Assembly: GCA_033557465.1 (NCBI GenBank)
Contig: CM066033.1
Location: 709,639,637 to 709,703,636 of the forward strand
Direction of reading: 5' to 3'
Origin: Ichthyophis bannanicus
Lineage: Eukaryota > Chordata > Amphibia > Gymnophiona > Ichthyophiidae
Length of the DNA: 64,000 nucleotides
The translations under genes were made by a program, and so were the position numbers. Positions 44,006 through 56,160 of the stretch are shown piece after piece. The notes under the pieces were generated by a model. It made no database searches, was not told where the DNA came from, and saw nothing but the letters and a program-made list of their open reading frames with translations. The stretch's first letter is position 1. The number at the start of each line of letters is the position of its first letter.

Positions 44006-45525
44006 CGATGCCAGCCGCAGCTACTCGAGCCGACGCCTCAAAACCATCGTAGGCTGCCCGAGAGAGAAACTTGGAGCACTCTCGAATACCAGTAGACAAG
44101 GATTGGAACCTCTGCAAAGGTTCGTCGGAGACACCAGCAGAGAACCCGGCTATTTCTTTAGCCAGGTCTCGGAGATACATGCCCATGTAGAGCTGGTAGG
44201 TCTGGACTCGACAAGCAAGCATAGAGCCCTGGAAGCACTTCCTACCGAGGGCATCCAGGCTTCGGGCTTCCCTACCAGGGGGCACCGAGGAGTGCATTTT
44301 TGACTCTTTAGTCTATGCATGGCCGATTCCACCACCATGGAATGGTGCAGTAGTTGTGCCTTCTGGAAGCCGGGGCTCTTGCGGACTAGATGAATGGAAT
44401 CGACCCGCTTGCTTAACACCGGCGGCGACGCCGGGCTCTCCCACATGCGGAAGAGAAGTCGTTCCAGCATCGGAGGAAACGGTACAATAAAGGCCTCCTT
44501 CGGGGGAGAGTCATATTGGAGGGCATCGAGTTCTTCGACTCGAGGCTCCTCCTCGGGATCCGCAGGGAAGGCCAAGGCCTTGGCCATATCCCTCACGAAG
44601 TCCGAGAACCGGGTATCCTCCGGGGGGGACCGTCTCCGAGGTTCGGACTCGGGGGAGTCCGAAGGGACACACCGAGTCCGAAAGGAACCAGGTGACTCTT
44701 CGTCCTCAGTTTCCCAGGCCAACTCCTCGGAGGAGGAGTCGATCGGCTCCGGTCGGGAGGGCACCGATGCTATCCGCTCCGACGCCGAGGGAGTCGGCGT
44801 CGACGACCTCGGTCCCGAATGGGAGGCCGAAGGAGACCTCGACCGAGGATCGGCTCGGTCTCCGGGGTCGATTTGGAGGTCGACGTCCCGGCGGTCAGGG
44901 CAGGAACACCGGCGAGGCCAGCGATCAATACCCGCTGCTGGTCCAAGAAGGCAGTCAGACTGCTCTCCAAGGCCGTCAACCTGAGTCCGAGCTCAGGAGA
45001 CCCAGCAGCCCCCGACTCGGGCCTCGACGGCGTCGGGCCCGACATCGGGTCCTTCGGAGGCGAGTCAACGAGGACAACAGTACTCACGTGAGCAGGCAAG
45101 TCCACCTCGAGTCGAGGATGTTTTGACGGCCTCTCCGTCTCCGAGGACCCGGGACGGGAATCGGAGCTATGCGACCTGGCCCTCGAGGAACCAGGAGCGT
45201 CCACCGATCCCGCCCTCGCGGGTTTCTTCTTCCGATGATGTTCCGGGGTAGGAGACCCCCTTTCAGAGGAACTTCGACGATGCTCAGGACCAGAGTCCCG
45301 AGACGTCGAAGCCTCCGACGAGGTCCGAGCCCGGCCGGAGTCAGAGAAGATACGCTCCCGCTGGTGCTGCCGACTCCTCAAAGCTTTTGAGGACATTTTG
45401 CCGCAAGGCACACAGATCAGAGAGTCATGATCCGGGCCGAGGCAGCGGAGGCAGAAGTCATGAGTGTCTGTAAGAGACATGAGTTTCTTACAGAGATCAC
45501 ACTTTTTAAAGCCGCTGGCAGCCAT
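43629..45525 (-). pseudogene. DIRS Gag-like protein, two frame breaks (element D)
   Basis: Starts MAASGFKKCDLC at 45525. The zinc module has CDLC, THDFC, CLGPDH and CVPC. The disordered middle is rich in Ser, Arg, Pro and Glu. Frame changes lie near 44765 and 44290; the rest includes SPGFQKAQLLHHSMVVES, SMLACRVQTYQLYMGM and DKLVDVPCRGDNLFGKPM, ending in a Pro/Gln-rich tail at 43629. Confidence 0.82.
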
Positions 45526-45775
45526 CGGGGGAAAAAGGGCCCCTGCGAGGTCGAATGACCGGGCTGCCAGGGAAAAAGGAAAAAGGCGCGAAATCTGTCA
45601 CGAAGGACAAAAAAACGAAAAATAAGGAACGGACTCGCAACCGACGTCGCGAGTCCGGGCGGGAAAAGAACCGGCGTCGAACCGAAGAAAAAAAGAGAAA
45701 AATAGAGAAAAAATCAACTTTTCTGCGGGGATTCACAGGCAACGTCTGTAGGGCTCCGCGGAAAAAAGAAGACTG

Positions 45776-45931
45776 AGCAAGATGGCACCATTGGGCGGGA
45801 AGAGGACCGCGCATACGCGCTGCAATTCCCAAAGGCTTTCTTTGAAAGCTGGGGAAAATTGCTCCGCGAGGGATCCGTCGGCGCCGACGTCACCCATATG
45901 TGAGGACTGACTTCCTGCTTGGTCCTGGAGA
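45776..45931 (-). repeat. Right (5') ITR of D
   Basis: Contains GTCGGCGCCGAC. The NRF1-like palindrome has one change here (CGCGCATACGCG). Confidence 0.88.
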
Positions 45932-46479
45932 ACAAGTGTTTTTATTTTTTTCTTTTAATGGCACCAAATCAGTGCTGACTTCTGGAGACCCAGCTGCCTC
46001 TGGGTTTTCTTGTTAATATATCACTGGCAGTAGATTGCCAGGCTTTTATTCCAAGGCACTGGAGAGTAAAGTGATTTGCCCAGTGGTCACAAGGTGTGTC
46101 AGTGTAGTATGCATATAAGTTGTGATAATCTGGATACTAGGCAGTTGCTTTAACTAGGCTACTCCTCCACTGCAAGCGATTATTGCCACAATATTCTTGA
46201 CAGTTATGTCACCAGGAATTTATTAAACTGATCATCTGTATAAAGGATACTCTGGAAGCCTCCAGTTGCTCATAGAGTCTTTATCCTGGAGCCCCTCCAG
46301 ATCCAACCACATCAATGTATGATCAGATCATTATGCAAAGAAGAAACCTCCCCCCCCCCCCTCCCCAGTGCATTCCCTAACCTATCCATGCTTATATCTA
46401 TCGCAGAACTGAAGTCCCTGCTGGAGCCTAAGATACTGTATGACATACTGGGTCAAATCAAGGGATGAGAAACTACGGA
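45932..46479 (-). mobile_element. Decayed Tx1/L1-like endonuclease fragment and spacer
   Basis: About 46450-46230 on the minus strand reads like the end of an L1-type endonuclease: an RLDYV-like block, then LMWLDLEGLQDKD and WRLPEYPL, across frame breaks. The rest (45932-46230) shows nothing recognisable. Confidence 0.45.
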
Positions 46480-46588
46480 GAATAGAACCCCATCCCTTTT
46501 TGGGATGTTAGAACCACTTTCTATTTCACACTCTGGCAGAAGAGAGGTGATCTCTTGCTGGAGGAGAGCAGTGAGTGGCGGTTGGAAA
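46480..46588 (-). mobile_element. DIRS-like element H, left fragment
   Basis: The minus strand matches the RT N-terminal region of F (LLQQEITSLL aligned with LLGQEITTLL, then GVLFSVVSHP over GFYSPCFLIP). Together with 52193 and beyond it shows that F is inserted into the RT gene of H. Confidence 0.6.
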
Positions 46589-46961
46589 GCACAGTTACTT
46601 ACCTGTAACAGGTGATCTCTGGGAACAGCAGGAATAAGTCTTCAGATATGGGTACGTCGGTACCGACGGAGCCTCCGCGGGAACGCTCCCCAGCTTCCCA
46701 AAAAGGAAAGCTTTTGGGAGCATACCACAGCGCCTGCGCGCTGCCTTCCCGCCTTTCCTAACCAACTCTCCTTAGTTCGAGTTTAAAGCTGAGACAATAG
46801 ATAGAGAGAGAGGAAAGGAAAGATAGAAAAAAGATACAACTCCCAGGGGAGGTGGGTGGGTTGTGAAGACTTATTTCTGCTGTTCCCAGAGATCACCTGT
46901 TACAGGTAAGTAACTGTGCTATCTCCAGGAACAAGCAGGAATGAGTCTTCACATATGGGGA
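46589..46961 (-). repeat. Left ITR and ICR of F
   Basis: 46589-46645 and 46863-46919 are inverted copies of 57 bp with two or so mismatches. GTCGGTACCGAC is intact at about 46657-46668. The G-rich tract AGGGGAGGTGGGTGGG precedes the ICR. Confidence 0.9.
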
Positions 46962-47071
46962 CTCCCTAGCTGAGATGCCTGGGAGATCCCCAAGGATATG
47001 AGACCCTGAAAGGGGTCTGCGTCCTCCTATGGATCTCAGGCATCCATCCAGGGAAGGAGGGCAGGAGTTAT

Positions 47072-48070
47072 TTAAGAATGGAACAGGTGTCTAAGGACAG
47101 CCTGACCAAACAAGGCATCCCGGCGGGAATCCTTGTCCAAGCAGTAATGGGCTGTGAAGGTATGAACAGAGGCCCAGGTGGCTGCTCGACAGATCTGGTC
47201 GATGGACACAGAATTTAGATGAGCCATAGAGGTGGCCATGGCCCTCACATTATGAGCTGTGACATGGCTCTCCAGAGAAAGGTTCTTACTCTGGTAGGTG
47301 AAAAAAATACACTGAGCAATCCAATTGGACAGTGTTTTCTTAGAGACTAAGTCCCAAATGAGAAGGATCAAAAGCAACAAAAAGCTGGGAAGACTTTCGA
47401 TGTTGCTGTGTCCTATGGAAGTAAAAAGCAAGAGCTCTTTTACAATCCAGAGTATGAAGATTCCTCTCTGCACTGGATGCATGAGGAGCTGGAAAAAAGA
47501 CAGGTAGATATACCTCCCGATTAAGATGAAAAGGTGAGACCACTTTAGGCATAAAGTGTGGATTTGTCCGAAGGACTACCTTGTCATGATGGAACCTTGT
47601 ATAAGGTGGATTAGCCACTAAGGCCTGCAGTTCACTGATGCGGCGAGAAGAAGTGACTGCAATGAGGAAAATAACCTTCCAGGAAAGAAATTTCAAGGAG
47701 GTAGTGGCTAAGGGTTCCAAAGGTGGCTTCATAAGCTGACCAAGAACCAAATTTAAGTCCAATGCCACCGGAGGAGGCCTAATGGGAGGTTTAGTTAAAG
47801 TTAGGCCTCTCATGAATCTTGAAATAAGAGGATGAGAGGAGATAGGTTGTCCATTGATGGGCTTAAGGGATGCTGCAATAGCACTCAAATGGACTCTTAC
47901 TGAATTTGTTTTAAGTCCTGCATTGGAGAGATGCAGGAGATAGTCTAACAAAGAAGTTAAAGGTAGTGCTAGAGGGTCAAGACCCTTTTCAGCACACCAA
48001 ATGGAAAATCTTTTCCACTTAAAAGCATAGGAAGAAAGATTCAAGTTTTGAAGGTCTAGGCCTTCAGTAA
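47072..48070 (-). pseudogene. DIRS tyrosine recombinase, one frameshift (element F)
   Basis: The N-terminal and central part (about 48070-47340) includes YAFKWKRFSIWCAEKG, SSRRISELQALV (catalytic Arg) and LDCKRALAFYFHRT. A frameshift near 47345 leads to the last part (47482-47072) with TAHNVRAM (His-x-x-Arg) and FTAHYCLDKDS (Tyr). The leading frame remains open upstream to 48899 through RT. Confidence 0.85.
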
Positions 48071-49883
48071 CCAAGCTCTGAGGTGAAGGGACTTGGGGAT
48101 TGGGTGCCACAAAGTCCCTTCCTCTTGAGACAGAAGGTCTGGAGCAGCTTCCAAGTCCAGGGAGGGGGCTTGGGAGAGATGCAGAAGTAGAGGGTACCAC
48201 ACTTGGCGTGGCCAGCGTGGAGCTATGAGGATCATAGATCCTTGATCCCTCTGGAGTTTGAACAGAGTCTTGGTAATCAAGGGAATGGGTGGAAAGGCAT
48301 ACAGGAAGCCCTGACCCCAATGAAGGAGGAAGGCATCCGTGGCCTGAACCCGCTGACACGGAATTCTGGAACAGAACCGGGGAAGTTTGGCATTCCACGG
48401 AATTGCAAAGAGGTCTATGTCCGGGGTTCCCCATTCTTGAAAGATTCTGAGTACCTGATCCATGTGCAGGGACCATTCGTGTGGAAGCAGAACTCGATTG
48501 AGTCTGTCTGCCCAAGAGTTTTGGATTCCTGGGAGATATACTGCCAGGAGATGGATTTGATGCTCTCTGGCGAAGACCCATAATCTTAGAGCTTCGTTGC
48601 AAAGCGACAGAGAGCCAGTTCCTCCTTGCTTGTTTATGTAAAACATGGCTACCTGATTGTCCGTATGAATAAGGACTGTCTTGTAGCTGAGGAGGGTATG
48701 AAAGACCTTGAGAGCTAGAAACACTGCTCGAAGCTCCAAGTGGTTGATATGAAGAGAGGTCTCCTGTGGGGACCAAGTGCCTTGGGTGGAGAGGTCTTGT
48801 AGATGAGCTCCCCAACCTGTTCGGGAGGCATCTGTTGTGAGGGTTGTTTGGGGTAACAGGTTGGAAGGGGGACCCCAGCAACAGATTTTGAGTTGACATC
48901 CACCATTGGAGAGACCAAAAGAGACGTTTGGAGGTTGCTATTTGGTCTGAGAGCGCTCCTGAAGCTTGAGTCCACTAGGTGGACAAAGTCCATTGAGCTG
49001 CTCTCATGTGTAGGCGAGCATAGGGTACCACATGTACTGTGGAAGCCATGTGGCCTAGCAGCTGTAGCATCTCCCTGTCAGTTAAGTGGCTCTTTGACTG
49101 AATCTGGGAGGCTAGCTGCACTAGACGTTGGCAACGGGCCTGAGGAAGCTAGGCCCTTGCAGTGGTGGTATCCAACCAGGCCCCTATGAATTCCAGGGAC
49201 TGAGTAGGGATGAGCTGGGACTTTGGGAGGTTTACTACGAGTCCCAGATACTGCAGAATGCGCCTTGTGCGGTCCAGGGAAATCTGGGCCTCTGATTGAG
49301 ATGGAGCTCGGATGAGCCAGTCGTCCAGATATGGGAAGACGAATATTCCCAGAGTGAGTAGAAATGCAGCAACTATTGCCATGCATTTGGTGAACACTCT
49401 CGGAGCAGAGGCCAGACCAAAAGGAAGGACTCTGTATTGGTAATGTTTTCCCTGGAAAAGAAAACTTAGGAATTTTCTGTGAGTTGGATGGATGAGTACA
49501 GGTGTGTACGCATCCTTGAGATCTAGAGAACAAAGCCAATCCTGACTTTGAAGGTATGGAAGGAGAGTGCCCAGAGAAAGCATCTTGAACTTCTCCTTGC
49601 ATAGAAATTTGTTCAATTCTCTGAGATCTAGAATGGGTCTGTATCCCCCTGTCTTCTTTGGAATGAGAAAACAGGGGGAGTAGAACCCTGACCCTTGTTG
49701 AAGAAGAGGAACTTCTTCTATTGCCCCTTGGGCAAGAAGGGTAGTTATCTCCTGACCTAAAAGGTCGAGAAGAGATGTGGGAGAAGTGAAGTGTCTCACC
49801 ATGGTGTGGGGAGGAAGGTCTGAGAAATGAAGTTTGTAGCCCTCTCTTATGATGGAGAGGGTCCACTGCTCTGATGGGAGCAA
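48056..49883 (-). pseudogene. DIRS RT / RNase H / methyltransferase, broken (element F)
   Basis: RT part (244 codons, 49883-49149): GFYSPCFLIPKKTGGYRPIL, SLDLKDAY and FPYLDDWLIR. After frame breaks near 49150, the RNase H end and methyltransferase part (227 codons, 48739-48056) has MELRAVFLAL, HTDNQVAMFYINKQ, WADRLNR, IDLFAIPWN and YAFPPIP. The DLFAS motif reads DLFAI. Confidence 0.85.
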
Positions 49884-49960
49884 AATTAGCTATCCTTCCT
49901 GGAATGGTGAGAGATTCTGGCTGTGTTAAAGCCAGAAAGGCTAAGTTCTCTAGCATCAAG

Positions 49961-51810
49961 TCAAAAACCCTGAGGGGGTTGGGACTGCTGGGTTACAGCA
50001 GCCCCTGTAGACTTAGGCCTGGCCTGCTTAGGTTGCTGACTCTTAGCGGTAAAGCAACCTGTAGAAGATTGTTGGCCAGAAGTGGAAGGAAACCTGCCCT
50101 TTTTGAAAAAAGACTTTTTAAAAGTCTTTTTCTTGGCAGGAATGGAGGTAGACCTTGAAAGTCTATCCAGAGCAGAATTCTCTGCATCCATTTGAGTGGC
50201 TTTAATTTGCCACTCTTTGCCAAACAGATTTTCACCTGTACAGGGCAGATTTCCTAAGCCATCTTGAACCCAGGGTTCTAATCAGAAGCCTGGAGCCAAG
50301 CAATTCTGCGAGCAGCTATGGCAATGCCTGAGGCTCTACTGGCACCTTCAAAGGAGTCAAAGGCTGCCCTGTTTGAAAACTTGGAGATGTCCTGAGTATG
50401 CTTAAGCCACATGCGGAATTCTTCCCTTTTATCTTCTGGAATAAAAGGGAGGTAAGTGTGCAGCTTTTCTGCCACTTCTTTCAGAAACATACCCATATGA
50501 AGGCTATATGAGTTGATTCTGGCAATAAGCATACTGGCCTGGAAGATTTTCCTACCAAAAGCATCCAAGGTCCTGCAATCTCTTCCTGGAGGAGCAGAAG
50601 AGTGTCTCTTTGTACTCTTTATCCTCTTCATAGCTGACTGCACCACAATGGAATGGTGAGGAAGCTGAGTTTTCTGGAACCCAGGACAAGGAGGGACACG
50701 ATACATAGTGTCCAACCTGCGAGAATGAGGAGAGAGAGTGATAGGAGTCTCCCATAAATCAATCATGTGTTCATGAAGAATCTCATGAATTTGTAAGGTG
50801 ACTGCCTCTTTAGGAGCCCTAGAGTATCCTAAAATATCTAATTTTTTTGCTCTAGGCTCTGATTCAGAGGTTACTGAAATAGAGAGTCCTTTAGCTACTT
50901 CTCTTATGAAGTCTTGAAAGGACAAGTCCTCTGGAGGAGACATTCTTCTTTTTGGAGAAGAAGTCTCCTCAGGAAGGGCTATGGATACTTCAGGAGACTC
51001 ATCTGATGTATCAGAATCATCAGAGGAATCGAAGTACCGCCTGTCAGGGTGCTCTTCTAACGCTCGATACGCGTATCGAGCGGTATCGACATCGGGCGTC
51101 CCCGGTACCGGATCGGTACCAAGAAGTAGCCCTGGACAAGGAACTGCAGCAGTCGGTATCCTGGTCGATGTCGATGCCGTCGGTACCGGAATCGGCGCTG
51201 GTGCCGGTACCGGAGCCGATACCAACAACGGAGCTCGTTGCGGTACCGCCGGCGTCGCAGCTTGAATGAAGGCTGAAATAGCCTGCTGCATGGACAGAAC
51301 ATTCTGATCCATCGACGCCATGAATGCCTGGAGGTCGGTACCGGTAGATTGTGCCGGTACCCCAAAGCATTCTAACAGGTGATCGGTCGAGGCCGTGCCA
51401 TCGATGTCAACCTGTAACCCCATAGGAGGAGCTTTGGAAGCCGGAGCTTCCCGCCGGGGTTGTTTGGCTGGTGCAGGATCTTCGAGGGCAAGCCCGGAGG
51501 CATCTCGATGCTTAGAGGGAGATCTACCCTTCGAGGACCTGCTAGGTTTATGTTTGGTTACCTGAGATCCTTCAGGAGAAGAAGACCTGGAAGATGTCGA
51601 TGCTACTGCCGGTGCCTCAGCGAGAAACAGGACATGGAGCTTAGCTGCTCGGTTCTGTAACCCCAGTTTAGACATTAGGGAGCAGGACGGACAATCCGTA
51701 ATGGAGTGTTCAGGACCCAAACATTTAAGACACCATTCATGGGTATCTGTAACAGAAATAGTACCGCTACACTTAGTGCATTTTTTGAACCCGGAGGTTG
51801 GTTTTTCCAT
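49961..51810 (-). pseudogene. DIRS Gag-like protein, one break near the C-terminus (element F)
   Basis: 510 uninterrupted codons from MEKPTSGFKKCTKC (51810). The zinc module has CTKC, THEWC, CLGPEH and CPSC; the middle is Ser/Pro/Ala-rich. The conserved part has LSFQDFIREVAKGLS, PGFQKTQLPHHSIVVQSAM, SMLIARINSYSLHMGMF and AARRIAWLQASD, where a stop falls at 50278-50280. The basic tail continues in another frame to 49961 (STSIPAKKKTFKKSFFKK). Confidence 0.87.
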
Positions 51811-52024
51811 GAGGGAAATTTTCTTGTGGGCCCTGAAGCCTTAAGAAGAAAAGTACACCAAGTGAGGAAAAAATATTGATTTTTTTTTTTTTTTTAAAGA
51901 AAGAAAGAAAAGACCGGCAGTACCGGTCCGGAGTCGGAGAAGGCAGACACGCGACCAAAGAAATAAAATAAAATAAAAAACTTCTTCAGCGGTGACAGGG
52001 CTCGACCTGCTGGCTCCGCGGCAA

Positions 52025-52192
52025 AGAAGAACTGAGGAGAGTTGGTTAGGAAAGGCGGGAAGGCAGCGCACAGGCGCTGTGGGATGCTCCCAAAAGCTTT
52101 CCTTTTTGGGAAGCTGGGGAGCGTTCCCGCGCAGGCTCCGTCGGTACCAACGTACCCATATGTGAAGACTCATTCCTGCTTGTTCCTGGAGA
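52025..52192 (-). repeat. Right (5') ITR of F
   Basis: Palindrome with one change (GTCGGTACCAAC). The outer end complements the ICR at about 46920-46961. Confidence 0.87.
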
Positions 52193-54545
52193 TATGATAT
52201 TCGCCCATTAGAGTGGTGGGGGGTATGCTTTGTAGATTAAGCTTGTACCCTTTCTTACACTATAGACAGACATCCACTACTCTGAGGTTATGAGATACCA
52301 TCTGTGGGCATAATGGCAAAGTCTGCCTGTTATGTGGAAGGGGTGGGAGTTCTCAAGAGGCAGGGTGGCAATGTTCTCTAGAAGTCAAAAAACAGGAGTA
52401 GATTGTCTCTGCACTGCTGGTTGAGGTTTAAGATCCCGTGGCTTCTTCTGCTGCTTAGGTGACTGTTGCTTTCTCTGGGTACCCTGACGCTGGTATTGAG
52501 AAGCTGAGGGGTAAGAATAGAATTTCTTCATCTTACCATAGAAAGGCTTCTTAGCAGGTGCTTTTTTCTTGAAAGAATAGGCAGTAGCCTTTGAAAGTCT
52601 ATTGAGGGTAGTATTCTCAGACACTGAGAAGCCTTATCTTGCCAATCTTTTCCAAACAGGTTTTCTCCTGTACAGGGAATATTTCGCAGTTTATCTTGAA
52701 CCCACTGTTCAAGCTCTGATGCCTGGTGTCAGGCAATCCTACAGGCACCTATGCAGATGGAAGCTAGTCTGCTAATGCATTCAAAACAGTCAAAGGTTGC
52801 CCTATTGACAAACTTAGAAACATTTTGGACATGTTTGACTAATGTAAGGTAATCTGCCCTCTTGTCATCCGGGAGAAGAGGAGACATCGACTCCAGATCC
52901 CTAGTCACCTCCCTAAGGAACATACCCATGTGGAGTATCTATGAGCTTATGCGGGCTGAAAGCATGGATGCTTGAAAGCACTGGTGGCCAAAAGTATCAA
53001 GGGTTCTTGACTACCTGCCCGTGGGATTGGAGGAGTGCATTTTAGAACTCTTAATTCGATGCATATCTGATTCCACTATCATTGAGTGGTGTGGAAGGTG
53101 CATCTTCTGGAACCCTGGGCTTTCCGGTACCCGATACATGGAATCGAGTTGCTGGGTATGGGGAGAAATGGTGAGGGGCATCACCCACAGCTAGAACATA
53201 AGGTCCTGGAGTATGCGGTGTATAGGGAGAATAGTCGCCTCTTTAGGAGCTGTAGGATACTGCAGAATTTCCAACTCCTCTGCTCTGGGTTCTTTCTCCG
53301 ATACAGGAGTAATAGATAGGCCCCTCGCCATGTTCTTGATAAACTCCTGGAATGACATGTCTTCGGGAGGGGACACGCATCATTGTGGAGACAGAGAGGA
53401 ATCCTCAGGGAGACTCCTCATCTCTTTGATACCGATCGATTCATCATCCGAAGAATCGGAATCAGTAGATTCAAAGTATTGACGAGAGAGATGCTCTTGT
53501 TCCTGTAGAGATCAGTATCGGCACGAGAGACCTGCTGTGTCGGTACCTCTGAACAGGGAATGAACTTGAGGCCCAGCATGGGCGGGAGTGTGCCGAAGGG
53601 CATGAAGCCCGATGCAGATTCCATCGGCATCTTCAGCTGTATCAGTATTCAAGATACTGACGGTAATGTCTTGACTGGTACCAACGCCACTAATAGAGCC
53701 ACAAGACTCTTTTCTATGGCTAGCATGCGCTGGTCCATTGAGTTTTCCAATGCCTGGGTGTCTGTACCGGAAGCTTGGGCTACCGCTCCAGAGCATGGCA
53801 CCAGAAGCTCTCTAGAGGTGGAGACCTCGGGAGCATCCTGGACCCCTTGTAAGGCTTTCGAGGAGACGTCCTCCTGCCGGGGTAGTTTGTCCGGTCTATC
53901 CGCTTCTAGGGCAATGCTTGAGGCATCTCTAATTTTAGATAGAGATCTACCCTTAGGAGGACAGCCTGTCTTGGAAGCAGACTTATGTTTCGATACCTGA
54001 GATCCATGTGAAGACGACGATGTCCCCGATGATGACGAAGCAAGGGAGACTGCATCTGAGGCAAACAGGGAGCAGAGTTTTGCAGCCCAATTCTGTAGGC
54101 CTCTCTTTGTCATTTTCTTGCAAAGGGGACACTCAGATGAGCTGGTGATCAGGGCCGAGGCATTCGACACACCATAATGGGTATCACTGGAAGAAACTGT
54201 ACTACCACACTTGGAACATTTTTTGAAAACATTAGTTGTTTTTTCTAGAAAGAAGTAGTAAAGATAAAAGTTTGGTTCCGGCGTCAACAGGAAGGCAGAC
54301 GCGACCACAAAAAGATAATAGGAAAGAAGAAATTTTCTGCAGTGACAGAATTTGCTTCCTGCTGGCTCTGCAGAAAACTAAGAACTGAAGAGGGAGAGTC
54401 ACAAAAGTGGGAAGGCAGCAATGCAGGCACAGTGGGATGCTCCCAGAGGCTTTCCTATTGGACGCTGGGGAGCATTCCCACGCAGGCTCCATCAGTACAG
54501 ATATCGCCCATATGTGAAGACTATTTTCTTGCTTGTTCTTGGAGA
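52193..54545 (-). mobile_element. DIRS-like element H, main segment (Gag and right ITR)
   Basis: Right end TTCTTGGAGA at 54545 with a decayed ITR (ATCAGTACAGATATCGCCC instead of the palindrome). Gag remnants occupy 54240-52385, and the start of RT (PPPL-x-WANI) runs into F at 52193. More diverged than F and therefore older, as nesting requires. Confidence 0.8.
52385..54240 (-). pseudogene. Decayed Gag of element H
   Basis: Recognisable blocks: NVFKKCSKC at the start, CPLCKKM, MSFQEFIKNMARGLS (53376-53191), a FVNRATFDCFE stretch (52929-52729) and a basic tail KKKAPAKKPFYGK (52624-52385). Many stops and shifts. Confidence 0.75.
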
Positions 54546-56128
54546 TAGGAGATACCACACCTTTGTGAGGAATTTGGGGTGGCTGCGGAGCACAACCCTG
54601 TTCTTATAGAATCTTGTATATGGTGACTCCACCACTATGACCTGAAGTTTGCTTAGTGACGTGAGGCCACCAGGAAGGCAACCTTCCATGAAAGATACTG
54701 CAGATAGCAAGTGGCTAGCGGCTCAAAAGGAAATCTGATGAGCTGTGAGAGCACCACACTGAGGTCACACTATGCTATCGGAGGGCAGGGGCTTAGACAA
54801 CAGGAGGCCCTGGAGCTGACCTGAGAGGGGTTTGCCCTCAATAGGGTGGTGGTGTGTGGCTACTGAACTTAGGTGCACTTTCACTGAGTTGGACTTCAGC
54901 CCAATGCGTGACAGATGCAGCAGGTACTGGAGCACTAACTGTACATGACAGAAGAACAGGTTATCCCATCTCTCCGCACACCATATGGAAGCATCCCCAT
55001 TTGAAGGCATAGGCTCACCTGGTGGAGAGCTTTCGGGAAGCTAGCAGGAATTCCTCGACCTCCTTTGGGAGGTTGAAAAGGGCCAATGCTATCCTTTCAG
55101 CAGCCACGCTGTTAGCATTAGAGACCCCATATTGAGGTGCAGGAGGGAGCCTTCCTCCTGTGTCAGGAGGTCCAGGGCACAGCCCAGCGGGACCGGGAGT
55201 GCCGCCATTAGGGAGGGCAGCAGTGGGAACTAGGGTTGTCTAGGCCACCTGGGGGCGATTAGTATTAGAGATGCCCCTTGCACTGGACCTTGAAGAGGGT
55301 CTTGGCAACCAGAGCGATTGGCAGGGAAGCATAGAGGAGGCCTTCCATACACAGGATCAGGAAGGCATCTGCTGCCACCCTCTCTGGGTCTGGTTATCAT
55401 GAGCAGAAGCGGGGCAGCTGAGTGTTGTCCTGGGTGATGAATAGGTACATCATGGGCCTGCCCCAGAGGTGGAAGAGTGGAGCAGTCACTCTGGGGGTCC
55501 AGGTGCCACTTGTGTGTGCAGAAGACCCTACTCAGCTTGTCTGCCAGGAGGTTGTCCTGGCCCAGGAGATGAACTGCCTGTAGGAGCATGTTGTTGCGCA
55601 CTGCAAAGAACAAAAGGGTCACCACTTCCTGGCAGAGGGAGTACAACCCCGTGCCCCCTGCTTGTTCACGTAAAACATGGTGACTTGGTTGTAGTCTGAA
55701 TAAGCATGGACAGGTATTCCAGGCGGTGGTGAAATGCACGTAGGGCCAGGGAGATCACCCTGAGCTCCAGGAGATTGATCTGAAGCCGCGATTCCGTCTG
55801 GGACCAGCTGCTTTGTGTGCAGCTGTCTCTGCAGTGCGACCCCAAACCTAGGAGAGAGGAGTCTGATCAGGATCCTCTTGGGCGTGAGGGCCTGGAAGGG
55901 CATCCCTGCTAGTAGGTGGCAGTGAAGTTACAACCAGCCAAGGGAGTGCCAGCTGACGGGTTACCCTGATCCTGTCTTGCAGTCTGTCTGTGGCTTGAGT
56001 CTACTGCAAGTCGAGGCACCACTGGGCTGCCCGCATGTGTAAGCAGGCAAGCGGGGTCACGTGGACTGTAAAGGCCATATGGCCCAGCAGGTGGAGGAGA
56101 CGATGAGCTGGCACTAACCAGCCATGTT
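54546..56128 (-). mobile_element. DIRS-like element J, fragment (recombinase and RT C-terminal part)
   Basis: Recombinase pieces at 55010-54765 (GLKSNSVKVHLSSVATHH) and 54710-54546 (VVESPYTRFYKNRVVLRSH). RNase H and methyltransferase pieces lie at 55903-55230 (TMFYVNKQG, LLADKLSRV, APRWPRQP). It is cut on the left by the end of H and on the right near 56128, before the CR1. Confidence 0.78.
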
Positions 56129-56160
56129 ATAAGTGTCCTAACTTAACAGCGCTATAGCTG

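Larger units (their letters stand above)
40203..45931 (-). mobile_element. DIRS-like retrotransposon D (family I), full length
   Basis: Ends GCGTAGTTACTCACC at 40203 and CCTGGAGA at 45931; 5.73 kb. Sense order: right ITR (45776-45931), Gag (45525-43629, two frame breaks), RT/RNase H/methyltransferase (44005-41739, one frame break), intact recombinase (42003-40705), ICR (40469-40566), left ITR. Very close to B in sequence, so probably a relatively recent copy. Confidence 0.93.
46589..52192 (-). mobile_element. DIRS-like retrotransposon F (family II), full length, nested in H
   Basis: Ends GCACAGTTACTTACC at 46589 and TTCCTGGAGA at 52192; 5.60 kb. Sense order: right ITR (about 52025-52192), Gag (51810-49961), RT/RNase H/methyltransferase (49883-48056), recombinase (about 48070-47072), ICR and left ITR. 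It is the only complete autonomous-type copy of family II in the window and shares ends with N1/N2. Frames carry single breaks. Confidence 0.92.
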
